From Ilumatobacteraceae bacterium (lineage in GTDB: Bacteria; Actinomycetota; Acidimicrobiia; Acidimicrobiales; Iamiaceae), in assembly GCA_025463265.1 (NCBI GenBank), contig JAOBWH010000067.1, positions 1 through 64,000 of the forward strand: a stretch of DNA of 64,000 nucleotides, written 5' to 3'. The stretch's first letter is position 1. The number at the start of each line of letters is the position of its first letter. Below the pieces are notes generated by a model that searched no databases, was not told the origin of the DNA, and worked only from the letters and a program-made list of their open reading frames with translations. The position numbers were made by a program, and so were the translations under genes. Of this stretch, positions 39,812 to 49,113 are shown piece after piece.

Positions 39812-41182
39812 CTACCAGCGGGTGAGGAACTTGAGGACCTTCTGGATCTGGTCCGTGTAGGGCGGGTAGGCGAAGCCGGGATCGGTCCAGGTGGGGCGCT
39901 TGAGCACCGACTTGGTGTGGCTGAAGGTGTCGAACCCGGCCTTGCCGTGGTACGCCCCCATGCCGCTCGGGCCGATGCCGCCGAAGGGAAGATCGGTCAC
40001 CGCGGCCTGGTACACGAGGTGGTTGATGCACACCGACCCGGCGTGGGTCTGGTCCAGCACCTGGCGCTCGGTCGTCTTCGACGACGTGAACAGGTAGAGC
40101 GCCAGCGGGCGCGGCCGGGCCTTGATGAACGCGATGGCCTCGTCCACGGAGGCGACCTCGATGAACGGGAGGATCGGTCCGAAGATCTCCTCCTGCATCA
40201 CGGGCGAGGCCGGGTCGGGCGAGCGCACGACGACCGGTGCCATGACCCGGGTGTCGCGGTCGGTCTTGCGGGGGAGCAGCTCCTCGCCGCCGTGGCCGTC
40301 GAGCAGGCCCTCGAGGCGCTCGAGGTGGTGTTCGTTGACGATGGAGGTGGCTGGGGCCTGGTCACGGAAGCCGGCGAGCTCGTCGACCACCAGGCGGGCG
40401 AACTCGTCGCTGACCGACTGCTCGACGAGCAGGTAGTCGGGAGCGATGCAGGTCTGGCCGGCGTTGAGGATCTTCGCCCACGCCACCCGACGGGCGGCGA
40501 CGGCGAGGTTGGCGTCGGCGGCGATGATGGTCGGGCTCTTGCCGCCCAGCTCCAAGGTGACGGGCGTGAGGTGCTTGGCCGCCGCCTCCATCACGACCTG
40601 CCCGACCCGGGTGGAGCCGGTGTAGAGGATGTGGTCCCAGGCCTCGGCCAGCAGCTCGGTGGTCTCGGGAACCCCGCCCTCGACGACGGCGACGGCATCG
40701 GTGTCGAGGTACTTCGGCACCAGTTCGGCCACGGCGGCCGACGTGGCCGGGGCCAGCTCCGACGGCTTCAGCACCACGGCGTTGCCCGCAGCCAGCGCGG
40801 CGACGGCGGGCGCGAGGAGGAGCTGGAGCGGGTAGTTCCACGGGGCGATGATCAACACGGTGCCGAGCGGCTGGGGCTCGGTCCAGGCCTTGGCCGGCTG
40901 GGCGACGAGCGGCACCGATCGCTTGGTCTTTCGGGACCAGCCCCCGAGGTGCTTGAGGGCGTGTGCCGCCTCGTCCTTGACCAGGTTGAGCTCGGTGAGC
41001 CACGTGTCGAACGCCGGCTTGCCCAGGTCGGCGGCGAGGGCGTCGGAGAGCTGCTGCTCGTTCTCCCGGACCAGGTCGATCACGCCCTGGAGCTGCCGCT
41101 TGCGCCACCCCAGGTCGGCCGTCCGACCGGAGTCGAAGGTGGCCCGGAGGCGGTCGATCGTGGCGACGACGTCGGTGCTCAT
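39812..41182 (-). CDS. Aldehyde dehydrogenase family protein
   Basis: LIIAPWNYPLQLLLAPAVAALAAGNAVVLKPSE, VTLELGGKSPTII, NAGQTCIAPDYLLV, EEIFGPILP. Confidence 0.95.
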   Translation of the reverse strand: MSTDVVATIDRLRATFDSGRTADLGWRKRQLQGVIDLVRENEQQLSDALAADLGKPAFDTWLTELNLVKDEAAHALKHLGGWSRKTKRSVPLVAQPAKAWTEPQPLGTVLIIAPWNYPLQLLLAPAVAALAAGNAVVLKPSELAPATSAAVAELVPKYLDTDAVAVVEGGVPETTELLAEAWDHILYTGSTRVGQVVMEAAAKHLTPVTLELGGKSPTIIAADANLAVAARRVAWAKILNAGQTCIAPDYLLVEQSVSDEFARLVVDELAGFRDQAPATSIVNEHHLERLEGLLDGHGGEELLPRKTDRDTRVMAPVVVRSPDPASPVMQEEIFGPILPFIEVASVDEAIAFIKARPRPLALYLFTSSKTTERQVLDQTHAGSVCINHLVYQAAVTDLPFGGIGPSGMGAYHGKAGFDTFSHTKSVLKRPTWTDPGFAYPPYTDQIQKVLKFLTRW

Positions 41183-41248
41183 CCCCGAAACGCTACCGGC
41201 GACCGCATTCGATGGACAGCGGCCGCGGGTGCGAGTCAGGGTGACCGC

Positions 41249-43165
41249 TCAGCGCAGGTCGAAGTGGTCCGGGTCGGGGGCCTTGGTCCAGGCCCAGTAG
41301 TCCACCAGGCGCCAGGGGCTGAGGATGTAGGTCTCGCCCGCTGCGTTGCGGTACCAGCTCGTCGTGATGCTGGGGTGGCTCCACACCATCTCCTGCATGC
41401 GGGCCTGGAGGCGCTCGTTGTACTCGTCGTGCGCGCCCTGGCGGACCTCCATGGACGACACGCCGTCGCCGAGCAGCGTCGCCAGGCAGCCCACCACGTA
41501 GCGGACCTGGCACTCCGAGTGGAAGATCAGGCTGCCGCCGCTGGCCAGGTTGGTGCCGGGGCCGTACAGGCAGAACAGGTTCGGGAAGTTCGGGACCGTG
41601 ATCCCGAGCAGCGCCGTCGGCCGCTCGCCCCACTGCTCGGCGAGCACGGCGCCGCCGCGACCGACGATGTCCATCGGCCAGAGGTAGCGGTTGGCGTGGA
41701 AGCCGGTGGCGTAGACGATCACGTCGACCTCGTGGTCGGTGCCGTCGGCCGTACGGATCCCGGTCGGCGTGATCTCGGCGATGGGCTCGGTGACCAGGTC
41801 CACGTTCGGGCGGGTGAGCGCCGCGAGCCAGCTGCCGTTGTCCTGCAGGGTGCGCTTGCCGAGGCACACGTAGTCGGGCACGACCTTGGCGAACAGCTCG
41901 TCGTCGTCACCGACCTGGTCGCGCATCCACTGGGTGAACATGTCCCTGGCGGCGTCGTTGATGTCGCTGATGCCGTGCTCCGGATCGGCGTAGTCCGGGT
42001 CCTTGGTCATGGCGATCATGCCGCCGTCGCAGGCCGGCCAGAACAACAGGAAGCGGTACCAGCGGCCGTAGTACGGCAGGTGCTGGATGGCCCACCGGAC
42101 GCCGGGGCCGACCTGCTCGTGGTAGTTCGGGTTGGGGAACATCCACGGCGCCGAGCGCTGGAAGACCGTCAGGTGCTCGACCTCGCCGGCGATGGTCGGC
42201 ACGATCTGGAAGGCGCTTGCACCGGTGCCCACCACGGCCACCCGCTTGCCGGCGAGGTCGGTGCCGTCGATCCACCGCGCCGAGTGCATGGCGACGCCCT
42301 CGAACGAGTCCCGGCCGGCGATGTCGGGCAGAGCGGGCCGGTTGAGCTGACCGACCGCGCTGATCACGGCGTCGGCGGTGAGCTGCTGGCCGTCGGTGGC
42401 GACGGTCCAGGTGCTGGTCGCCTCGTCCCAGGTCGCGGACCGGACCTCGGTCTCGAAGCGGATGTGGTCGGCGATGCCGTGGTCGACCATGCAGCGGCGG
42501 AAGTACGCCTGCAGCTCGGGCTGCTGGGCGAAGAACTCGGTCCAGCCATCGTCCGGGGCGAACGAGTACGAGTAGAAGTGGTTGCCGACGTCGACCCGGC
42601 AGCCCGGGTAGCGGTTCTCGAACCACGTGCCGCCCACATCGGCGTTCTTCTCGATGATCGTGAACGGGATGCCTGCCGCAGCCAGTCGGATGCCGGCGAG
42701 CAGCCCCGACATGCCAGCACCGATGATCACGACGTGGAACGCGTCACGCTCGTCCTCGTCGACGGCGCGGAGGTCGACCTCGCGCTCATCGTCGCCCTGG
42801 ATGGCCAGCTCCTCGAGCATCATCGGCACGTACTCGTCGGGGATCTCGCCGGCGATGAGGAACGCCATCGCCTCCTTCACGACCTCCGCGTCGGGCGGCG
42901 GCGGGAGCACGCAGCCTCCGTCGCGGAACTCGATGATCTTCTCGAGGGCGAAGGCGCGGGCGGCCGCCTGGTCGTCGGGGCTCATGAAGCCCTGCACCTC
43001 GTTGAGGTAGATCCCTGCTGGTCGGAGCGGCCCCCGGAGGATCGATGCGTCGCCGGTGAGGTGGACGAGCGAGACGAGCAGCGTGGGCACGCTCACGTCC
43101 TCGAGGGCGGCGGCGATGGCCGCATCGTCGTCGGTGATCGGCAGTCCGGCGTATCGGTCGCTCAT
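41249..43165 (-). CDS. Baeyer-Villiger-type flavin monooxygenase with N-terminal extension (4-hydroxyacetophenone monooxygenase-like)
   Basis: VVIIGAGMSGLLAGIRL, FEGVAMHSARW (FxGxxxHxxxW), VAVVGTGASAFQI, about 130-aa helical N-terminal extension. Confidence 0.9.
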   Translation of the reverse strand: MSDRYAGLPITDDDAAIAAALEDVSVPTLLVSLVHLTGDASILRGPLRPAGIYLNEVQGFMSPDDQAAARAFALEKIIEFRDGGCVLPPPPDAEVVKEAMAFLIAGEIPDEYVPMMLEELAIQGDDEREVDLRAVDEDERDAFHVVIIGAGMSGLLAGIRLAAAGIPFTIIEKNADVGGTWFENRYPGCRVDVGNHFYSYSFAPDDGWTEFFAQQPELQAYFRRCMVDHGIADHIRFETEVRSATWDEATSTWTVATDGQQLTADAVISAVGQLNRPALPDIAGRDSFEGVAMHSARWIDGTDLAGKRVAVVGTGASAFQIVPTIAGEVEHLTVFQRSAPWMFPNPNYHEQVGPGVRWAIQHLPYYGRWYRFLLFWPACDGGMIAMTKDPDYADPEHGISDINDAARDMFTQWMRDQVGDDDELFAKVVPDYVCLGKRTLQDNGSWLAALTRPNVDLVTEPIAEITPTGIRTADGTDHEVDVIVYATGFHANRYLWPMDIVGRGGAVLAEQWGERPTALLGITVPNFPNLFCLYGPGTNLASGGSLIFHSECQVRYVVGCLATLLGDGVSSMEVRQGAHDEYNERLQARMQEMVWSHPSITTSWYRNAAGETYILSPWRLVDYWAWTKAPDPDHFDLR

Positions 43166-43174
43166 CAGGGCGGG

Positions 43175-43184
43175 ACCCTACGAT
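43175..43184. promoter_or_regulatory. Overlapping divergent -10 elements (TAGGGT on -, TACGAT on +)
   Basis: accctacgat: minus TAGGGT 43175-43180 and plus TACGAT 43179-43184 share the TA. Confidence 0.5.
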
Positions 43185-43192
43185 GCCGAGCC

Positions 43193-44080
43193 ATGGCCCA
43201 TCCCGGAATCGATGTCATCCGCCAGCTGATCGGCGCCACGAAGGACCAGGAGTCGACGCTCCTCGAACGGCGGGCCAACCTGGCGGCGCTCGCCGGGTCG
43301 CCCCCAGCACCCGGCGGCGTGACCGTCGAGGCGATCGAGCTGGCGAACCGTACGGCGGAGCGGCTCACGCCCGACGGCGCACCCGACGACGAGGTCATCC
43401 TCTACCTCCACGGCGGCAGCTACACGGCCGGGTCGCCCGACACGCACCGCGGCCTCGCCGGATCGCTCGCCGTGGCTTCGAGCCGTGCCGTCGTCGTCCT
43501 CGACTACCGGCTCGCACCGGAGGACCCGTTCCCGGCCGGGCTCAGCGATGCCCTGCTGGCGTTCGACCAGCTGGCGCCCGCCCGCATCGCCCTCGCCGGC
43601 GACTCGGCCGGTGGCGGGCTGTCGGCGGCCGCCGCGCTCGCCCTGCGGGACCGGGCGGGCGCCCAGCCGGTGGCCGTGGCGCTGATCTCCCCGTGGGTGG
43701 ACCTCACCCAGTCCGCCGGGTCGTACCGATCGCGGGCCGAGCTCGACCCGATGCTCACCGACCGGTCGCTCACCCAGGCGGCCGAGGCGTACCTCGCCGG
43801 CACCGACGCCCGCACGCCCTACGCATCGCCGGTCTTCGGCGACCTCGGCGGTCTGCCGCCGATCCGGGTCGACGTCGGCAGCGACGAGGTGCTGTTCGAC
43901 GACAGCCGGAACCTCGTCGATGGCGTGGAGGCCGCCGGCGGTTCGGCCGAGCTGCGCGAGTGGCCCGACATGATCCACGTGTTCCAGGCGTTCCCCGTCG
44001 ACCTCGTCCCCGAGGCCGGCGAAGCCATCGAGGCCATGGCCGCCTTCCTCACCACCCACCTCTCGGCCGACCCGAGCTGA
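43193..44080 (+). CDS. Alpha/beta hydrolase, hormone-sensitive lipase family esterase
   Basis: LYLHGGSYTAGSPDTHR (HGG), DYRLAPEDPFPAGL, LAGDSAGGGLS. Confidence 0.93.
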   Translation: MAHPGIDVIRQLIGATKDQESTLLERRANLAALAGSPPAPGGVTVEAIELANRTAERLTPDGAPDDEVILYLHGGSYTAGSPDTHRGLAGSLAVASSRAVVVLDYRLAPEDPFPAGLSDALLAFDQLAPARIALAGDSAGGGLSAAAALALRDRAGAQPVAVALISPWVDLTQSAGSYRSRAELDPMLTDRSLTQAAEAYLAGTDARTPYASPVFGDLGGLPPIRVDVGSDEVLFDDSRNLVDGVEAAGGSAELREWPDMIHVFQAFPVDLVPEAGEAIEAMAAFLTTHLSADPS

Positions 44081-44137
44081 ATCCCGTCACCTCCGCCGCC
44101 CGCGCCACGCGGCGCGAACCGGCCCGATCCGGGTGGC

Positions 44138-44893
44138 TCAGGCGAGGCCGAGAGCGGCGAGCAGATCGGCGTGGTCGGCGATGACGGCATCGCCCTCGAC
44201 CCCGTCGGACCCGTCCTCGGCGCGACCCGGGTCGCCGAAGATCCCGGCGTAGCGCACGGCGAACACGCCGTGACCCTGGGCGCCCGCGATGTCGGTGCGG
44301 CGGAGATCGCCGACGTGAGCCGCCTCGCCCGGTGCGATGCCGCCGAGGCCGGTGAGCGCGTGGTCGAAGATCGCGGGATCGGGCTTGAACGTCCCCACCT
44401 CGTCGCTGAAGGACCAGTGGTCGAAGTACTCGAGCAGGCCGTGGCCGACGAGGAACCGTCGCAGCGTCGTCGACGGGGCGAGGCCCACATCGCAGATGAT
44501 CCCGATGCGGATGCCGGCGGACCGCAGGCCCTCGAGCGCCTCGCCGATGTGCGGCGTGGGCTTGGGGTCGTGGGCCGGATCCGGATCGGTGATGGTGGCG
44601 AGGAGCCCGGCGCGCAGCTCCGGGGAGGCGTCGATGCCCAGCTGCTCGACGATGTCGTCGATCGCGTGCTGGGCCCCGTAGTACTGGTTCTCGCGCCACC
44701 GGCGATCGAACTGCTGCCCGGCGTGGCGCATGGCGCCGCGGACGATCTCGCCGTCGACGTCGAAGCCCGCCTCGGCCAGCACCCCCAGCTTGGCGGTGAG
44801 CCTGCGGTCGCGGATGCCCGCCGTCTCGGCGTCGAGCAGGGTGTTCCAGAAGTCGAAGGTGACGGCCTTGAGCGGCGCACCCGACCGTGCCAC
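44138..44893 (-). CDS. HAD family hydrolase
   Basis: LKAVTFDFWNTLLDAET, GIICDVGLAPSTTLRR, FKPDPAIFDHAL, AHVGDLRRTDIAGA. Confidence 0.88.
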   Translation of the reverse strand: MARSGAPLKAVTFDFWNTLLDAETAGIRDRRLTAKLGVLAEAGFDVDGEIVRGAMRHAGQQFDRRWRENQYYGAQHAIDDIVEQLGIDASPELRAGLLATITDPDPAHDPKPTPHIGEALEGLRSAGIRIGIICDVGLAPSTTLRRFLVGHGLLEYFDHWSFSDEVGTFKPDPAIFDHALTGLGGIAPGEAAHVGDLRRTDIAGAQGHGVFAVRYAGIFGDPGRAEDGSDGVEGDAVIADHADLLAALGLA

Positions 44894-44907
44894 GCGATGC
44901 CTGCCCG

Positions 44908-46338
44908 TCAGCGCTGGTCGCGGCAGACGCCGTCGGCCCGGGCCGCCTCGGCGACGGCCAGCGCCACCCGCTCCCCCACCCGCGTGTCGAACACCGACGG
45001 GATGACGAAGCCGGGACGCAGCTCCTCCGCCGACACGCACTCGGCGATGGCGGTGGCGGCCGCCCGCTTCATGTTCTCGGTCACGTCGGTGGCACCGGCG
45101 TCGAGCGCACCCCGGAAGATGCCCGGGAAGGCCAGCACGTTGTTGATCTGGTTCGGGTAGTCGCTGCGGCCGGTGGCCATGACGGCGACGAGGTCCCGCG
45201 CCAGCTCCGGGCGGATCTCCGGGTTCGGGTTCGACATGGCGAACACGATGGGGTCGTGGGCCATCTTGCGGAGGTCGTCCTGGTCGATCTGGTCCGGGGC
45301 GCTCACGCCGATGAAGACATCGGCGCCGGGGAGCACGTCTCGCAGGCTGCCGCTGATCTGCTCGGGGTTCGTGATGTCCGCGAACTTCTGCTTGGCGATG
45401 TTGAGGTCCGTGCGGCCCTTGTGGATGGCGCCCTTGGTATCGGTGGCCACGATGTTGGTGACCCCGGCGGCGATGAGCATCTTGGCGATGGCCACGCCGG
45501 CGGCGCCCGCCCCACAGATCACGATGCGCAGGTCCTCCATGCGCTTGCCGACGATCTTGAGCGAGTTCTCCAGGGCGGCGAGGGTGACGACCGCCGTGCC
45601 GTGCTGGTCGTCGTGGAAGACCGGGATGTCGAGCGAGGCGCGCAGCCGGTCCTCGACCTCGAAGCAGGCCGGAGCCGAGATGTCTTCGAGGTTGATGCCG
45701 CCGAACACGGGGGCGATCCGCTCGACGGTCTCGACGATGGCGTCGATCCGGTCCTCGATGGGCGTGTCGGCATCACCGGCATCGATGCAGATCGGGAAGC
45801 CGTCGACGCCGGCGAAGTTCTTGAACAGCAGCGCCTTGCCCTCCATGACCGGCAGCGCCGCCTCGGGGCCGATGTTGCCCAGCCCGAGGACCGCGGTGCC
45901 GTCGGTGACGATGGCGACGGTGTTCTTCTTGATGGTGAGCTCGTGCACCCGCTCGGGCCTCTGCTCGATCTCGGTGCAGATGCGCGCCACACCGGGGGTG
46001 TACGCCATCGACAGGTCGTCGCGATCGGCGACGGGCATGCGGGCGAGGACCTCGATCTTGCCGCCCTCGTGCATCGCGAACGTGCGGTCCGAGACCGAGA
46101 TGACCTCCAGGCCCTCGATGTTGTCGAGCGACGCCACGACGACCTCGATGTGGGCCTCGGAGATGCAGTTCACGATGAGGTCCTCGTCGAGGTACTCGTC
46201 GCGGGCCTCGAAGCCCTCGAGCGCCACGATGTTGCCGCCTACGCCGCCGATGGCCGCCGCGAGCTTGCCGAGGGTCCCCGGCGTGTTGTCGAGCCGGACG
46301 CGGATGGTCACGGAGAAGGCGGCAGTGGGCGAAACCAT
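44908..46338 (-). CDS. NAD(P)-dependent malic enzyme with N-terminal ACT domain
   Basis: TIRVRLDNTPGTLGKLAAAIG ACT; AYTPGVARICTEIE; FHDDQHGTAVVTLAAL; GAGAAGVAIAKML. Confidence 0.95.
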   Translation of the reverse strand: MVSPTAAFSVTIRVRLDNTPGTLGKLAAAIGGVGGNIVALEGFEARDEYLDEDLIVNCISEAHIEVVVASLDNIEGLEVISVSDRTFAMHEGGKIEVLARMPVADRDDLSMAYTPGVARICTEIEQRPERVHELTIKKNTVAIVTDGTAVLGLGNIGPEAALPVMEGKALLFKNFAGVDGFPICIDAGDADTPIEDRIDAIVETVERIAPVFGGINLEDISAPACFEVEDRLRASLDIPVFHDDQHGTAVVTLAALENSLKIVGKRMEDLRIVICGAGAAGVAIAKMLIAAGVTNIVATDTKGAIHKGRTDLNIAKQKFADITNPEQISGSLRDVLPGADVFIGVSAPDQIDQDDLRKMAHDPIVFAMSNPNPEIRPELARDLVAVMATGRSDYPNQINNVLAFPGIFRGALDAGATDVTENMKRAAATAIAECVSAEELRPGFVIPSVFDTRVGERVALAVAEAARADGVCRDQR

Positions 46339-46361
46339 GCCGGAACGCTAGCCGCCGCCCT

Positions 46362-46571
46362 TCAGGGCCCCCCAACCCCTTCCAGGAACTCCAGCAGCTC
46401 GTAGACGGCCCCCGCAGGGAACCGTCGGTGCCCGCCGATGGTGCGCTCGCCGGGGAGGAGGCCGGCGGCGTCCCAGCGGGCGATGGTCCTCGGCGTCACG
46501 CCGAAGAGCGAGGCGACCTCGCTGGGCATGAGCATCGCGGCGGGTTCAGCGTGACCGACATCGGTCCCCAT
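46362..46571 (-). CDS. bldC: BldC-like MerR-type DNA-binding protein
   Basis: MLMPSEVASLFGVTPRTIARWDAAGLLPGERTIGGHRRFPAGAV. Confidence 0.8.
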   Translation of the reverse strand: MGTDVGHAEPAAMLMPSEVASLFGVTPRTIARWDAAGLLPGERTIGGHRRFPAGAVYELLEFLEGVGGP

Positions 46572-46674
46572 GGTGAGCGTCCTTCGTCTGGTGAACGAGA
46601 AACACCGGGGGTGGTCGATGTGCGTGGGACCTTACCCCCGCCTTGGGGCAGGCGAGGGTGACGCGACCGTCAGG

Positions 46675-47226
46675 TCAGACCGGGCCCTCGAAGGGGAAGC
46701 CCAGGTCGGGGGCGGTGACGAGGGCGAGCACCGGCAGTCCCTGCTCGGCGGCCATGGCGGTGACGGTGCCGCCGCGGTCCACCACCGGCATCAGCAGCAC
46801 CGGCTCGGCGCCGGCCTGGCGGACGACGTCGGCCGCCTCCAGCATCGACACGCCCCGCGTGACGGCGTCCTCGGTGATGAGCACCTTGTCGCCGGGCTCG
46901 AGCGCCCCGGCGATGCGCCCCCCGCCGCCGTGGTCCTTGACCTCCTTGCGGACGCTGAACGCCCGGAGCTGGCGGCCCCGGGTGGCGGCGACCGCAGCGA
47001 TGACGAAGGCCATGGCGTCGGCGCCCATCGTGAGCCCGCCGACCGCCGTGATGTCGTCGGGCATCGCCTCCAGCGCAGCATCGGCCACGAGCAACATGCC
47101 GTCGGGACGGCACGTCGTCTGCTTGGCATCGATGAACCACGAGGTGGCCTTGCCGGACTTGAGGACGAAGTCCCCCCGCTTGACGGAGTGGGCGAGGAGG
47201 TGGTCGATGAGCGCAGCCTTCGTCAT
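46675..47226 (-). CDS. pyrE: Orotate phosphoribosyltransferase
   Basis: GDFVLKSGKATSWFIDAKQTT, GGLTMGADAMAFVIA, SVRKEVKDHGGGGRIAG, VLITEDAVTRGVSMLEA. Confidence 0.92.
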   Translation of the reverse strand: MTKAALIDHLLAHSVKRGDFVLKSGKATSWFIDAKQTTCRPDGMLLVADAALEAMPDDITAVGGLTMGADAMAFVIAAVAATRGRQLRAFSVRKEVKDHGGGGRIAGALEPGDKVLITEDAVTRGVSMLEAADVVRQAGAEPVLLMPVVDRGGTVTAMAAEQGLPVLALVTAPDLGFPFEGPV

Positions 47227-47269
47227 GGAAGTCGACCCTACCGAGCTGCGCCTGACACACTTCGATGCC

Positions 47270-48061
47270 ATGACGCGCGTGCTGGCCATCGCCAACCAGA
47301 AGGGCGGCGTGGCCAAGACGACCTCCACCCACGCGCTCGGCGTGGCCATGGCCGAGCGTGGCCGCAAGATCCTGCTCGTGGACCTCGATCCGCAGGCCTC
47401 GCTCACCTGGGCGTGCGGCGTCGACCCCGACCTGCTCGAGGTGTCGATCCACGACGTCCTGCTGAAGCGGGTCAAGGCCGAGGACGCCATCGTCGCCCTC
47501 CCGACGCCCACCCCCGCCAAGGACGGCAAGGCCGGCGTGCTGCACCTGCTGCCGTCGACCATCGACCTGGCCGGCGCCGAGCTCAACCTGCTCACCAAGA
47601 CCGGCCGCGAGTACGTGCTGCGCAAGGCGCTGTCGAAGGTGAGCGACCGCTACGACCGGGTGCTCATCGACTGCCCTCCGTCGCTGGGCATCCTCACCAT
47701 CAACGGCCTCACCGCCGCCGACGAGGTGGTCATCCCCCTCCAGTGCGAGTCGCTCAGCCAGCGCGGCGTCGGCCAGCTCCTCGAGACCATCGAGGACGTG
47801 CGGGACTACACGAACGAGGACCTCGAGGTCCGCGGCGCCATCGCCACCCTCTTCGACGGGCGCACCAAGCTCGCCCACGAGGTGGTCGAGCAGGTGCGCC
47901 GCACCTACGACATCAAGGTGCTCGAGCCGTTCGTGCCCAAATCCGTGAAGGTCGCCGAGGCCCCCGCCCGCGGCAAGTCGGTGCTCACGCACGCCCCCAA
48001 GTCCCGGAGCGCCCAGGCGTATCGGGAGCTGGCCAACCAGCTGCTCGGGCGCAAGGGCTGA
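47270..48061 (+). CDS. ParA/Soj-family ATPase
   Basis: AIANQKGGVAKTTSTHALGVAMAERGRKILLVDLDPQASLT; VLIDCPPSLGILTINGLTAADEVVIPLQCESLSQRGVGQLLETI. Confidence 0.93.
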   Translation: MTRVLAIANQKGGVAKTTSTHALGVAMAERGRKILLVDLDPQASLTWACGVDPDLLEVSIHDVLLKRVKAEDAIVALPTPTPAKDGKAGVLHLLPSTIDLAGAELNLLTKTGREYVLRKALSKVSDRYDRVLIDCPPSLGILTINGLTAADEVVIPLQCESLSQRGVGQLLETIEDVRDYTNEDLEVRGAIATLFDGRTKLAHEVVEQVRRTYDIKVLEPFVPKSVKVAEAPARGKSVLTHAPKSRSAQAYRELANQLLGRKG

Positions 48062-48405
48062 TGGCCTCCTCCGACGACGCCGGGCGGGGCGGGAGGCGCC
48101 GGTCGCTGGACCCCCAGGGCCGGCGAGCGCTGTTCGAGACCCCGGTGAGCGCGGCGCGCGACACCATCCGGTCGGGGACGCCCCGCGACGGCAAGGACGC
48201 GTTGTACTCCACCGGACCCCGCCAGGCCGGCACCGTCATCGTCGAGTGCTCCTCGTGCGAGGCCCGCAGCCGCATCAACCTCACCGACCTCGGCCTGCGC
48301 TGGATGGGCGGGACCCTGTGGTTCCCCGGTCGCCGGAACAGCCACTGGATGCGCTGCCCGAGCTGCTCGAAGCGCACGTGGTGCTCGATCGGCTGGCAGG
48401 ACTGA
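48061..48405 (+). CDS. Conserved small basic Zn-ribbon-like protein, overlapping the stop of parA
   Basis: 114 aa; CSSC...CPSC pair; start ATG in TGATG overlap with parA stop. Confidence 0.65.
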   Translation: MASSDDAGRGGRRRSLDPQGRRALFETPVSAARDTIRSGTPRDGKDALYSTGPRQAGTVIVECSSCEARSRINLTDLGLRWMGGTLWFPGRRNSHWMRCPSCSKRTWCSIGWQD

Positions 48406-48498
48406 AGGTCCGGTTGCGGCGACCGCCCGGCCGCCGCCGCTCGGCCGATCGTCGGCCTCGCCACCAGCCCCCTCGACCTCGCAGGATTCGCCGGTCGC

Positions 48499-49104
48499 TC
48501 AGCGGAAGCGCTGCTCCAGGAACGGGTCGCCGCGGTCGTGGTAGCCGCGCTGCTCCCAGTAGCCGGCGACGTCGTGGTCGAGCACCTGGATGCCGGTCAC
48601 CCACTTCACCGACTTCCACAGGTAGAGGTGCGGGACCAGGGTGCGGATCGGGCCGCCGTGATTGGCGGGGATCGGGCCGCCGTCGACTGAGGTGGCGACC
48701 AGGCACTCGGGCCTGAGCAGGTCGGCCAGCGGGAGGTTCGTGGAGTAGGCGTACGGCGCGTGCTGGAGCGTGTGGGTGGCCGTCGGCTTCAGGCCGGCGG
48801 CGTCGAGCACCCGGCTGATCGGCACGCCCCGCCAAGCCGTGTCGAAGCGGCTCCACTTGGTCACGCAGTGCAGGTCCGTGACGAGATCGACCTCGCCGAG
48901 GGCGACGAGGTCGTCGTAGGACAGGCGCAGCTCCCGGTCCACCGCGCCCCACACCCGCAGGGTCCACGAGCCCAGGTCGACCTGCTGGACGGGGCCCTCG
49001 TGCAGCACCGGCCAGCGGGGCGTCCGGTACTGCCCGGGCGGGAGACGGGCGGGGTCGATGCCGTCGGCGAGGAGCGCCTTGCGGTTCCGGTCGAAGAAGC
49101 CCAC
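48499..49104 (-). CDS. Molybdopterin-dependent oxidoreductase (sulfite oxidase/YedY-like)
   Basis: LSYDDLVALGEVDLVTDLHCVTKWSRFDTAWRGVPISRVLDAAG...HGGPIRTLVPHLYLWKSVKWVTGIQVLD. Confidence 0.92.
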   Translation of the reverse strand: MGFFDRNRKALLADGIDPARLPPGQYRTPRWPVLHEGPVQQVDLGSWTLRVWGAVDRELRLSYDDLVALGEVDLVTDLHCVTKWSRFDTAWRGVPISRVLDAAGLKPTATHTLQHAPYAYSTNLPLADLLRPECLVATSVDGGPIPANHGGPIRTLVPHLYLWKSVKWVTGIQVLDHDVAGYWEQRGYHDRGDPFLEQRFR

Positions 49105-49113
49105 GGATCGAGC

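Noticed and set aside
39623-43192. 5' portion of the 1485-aa plus ORF ending at 44080
   Set aside because: Antisense to VOC, ALDH and BVMO genes; the true gene starts at ATG 43193
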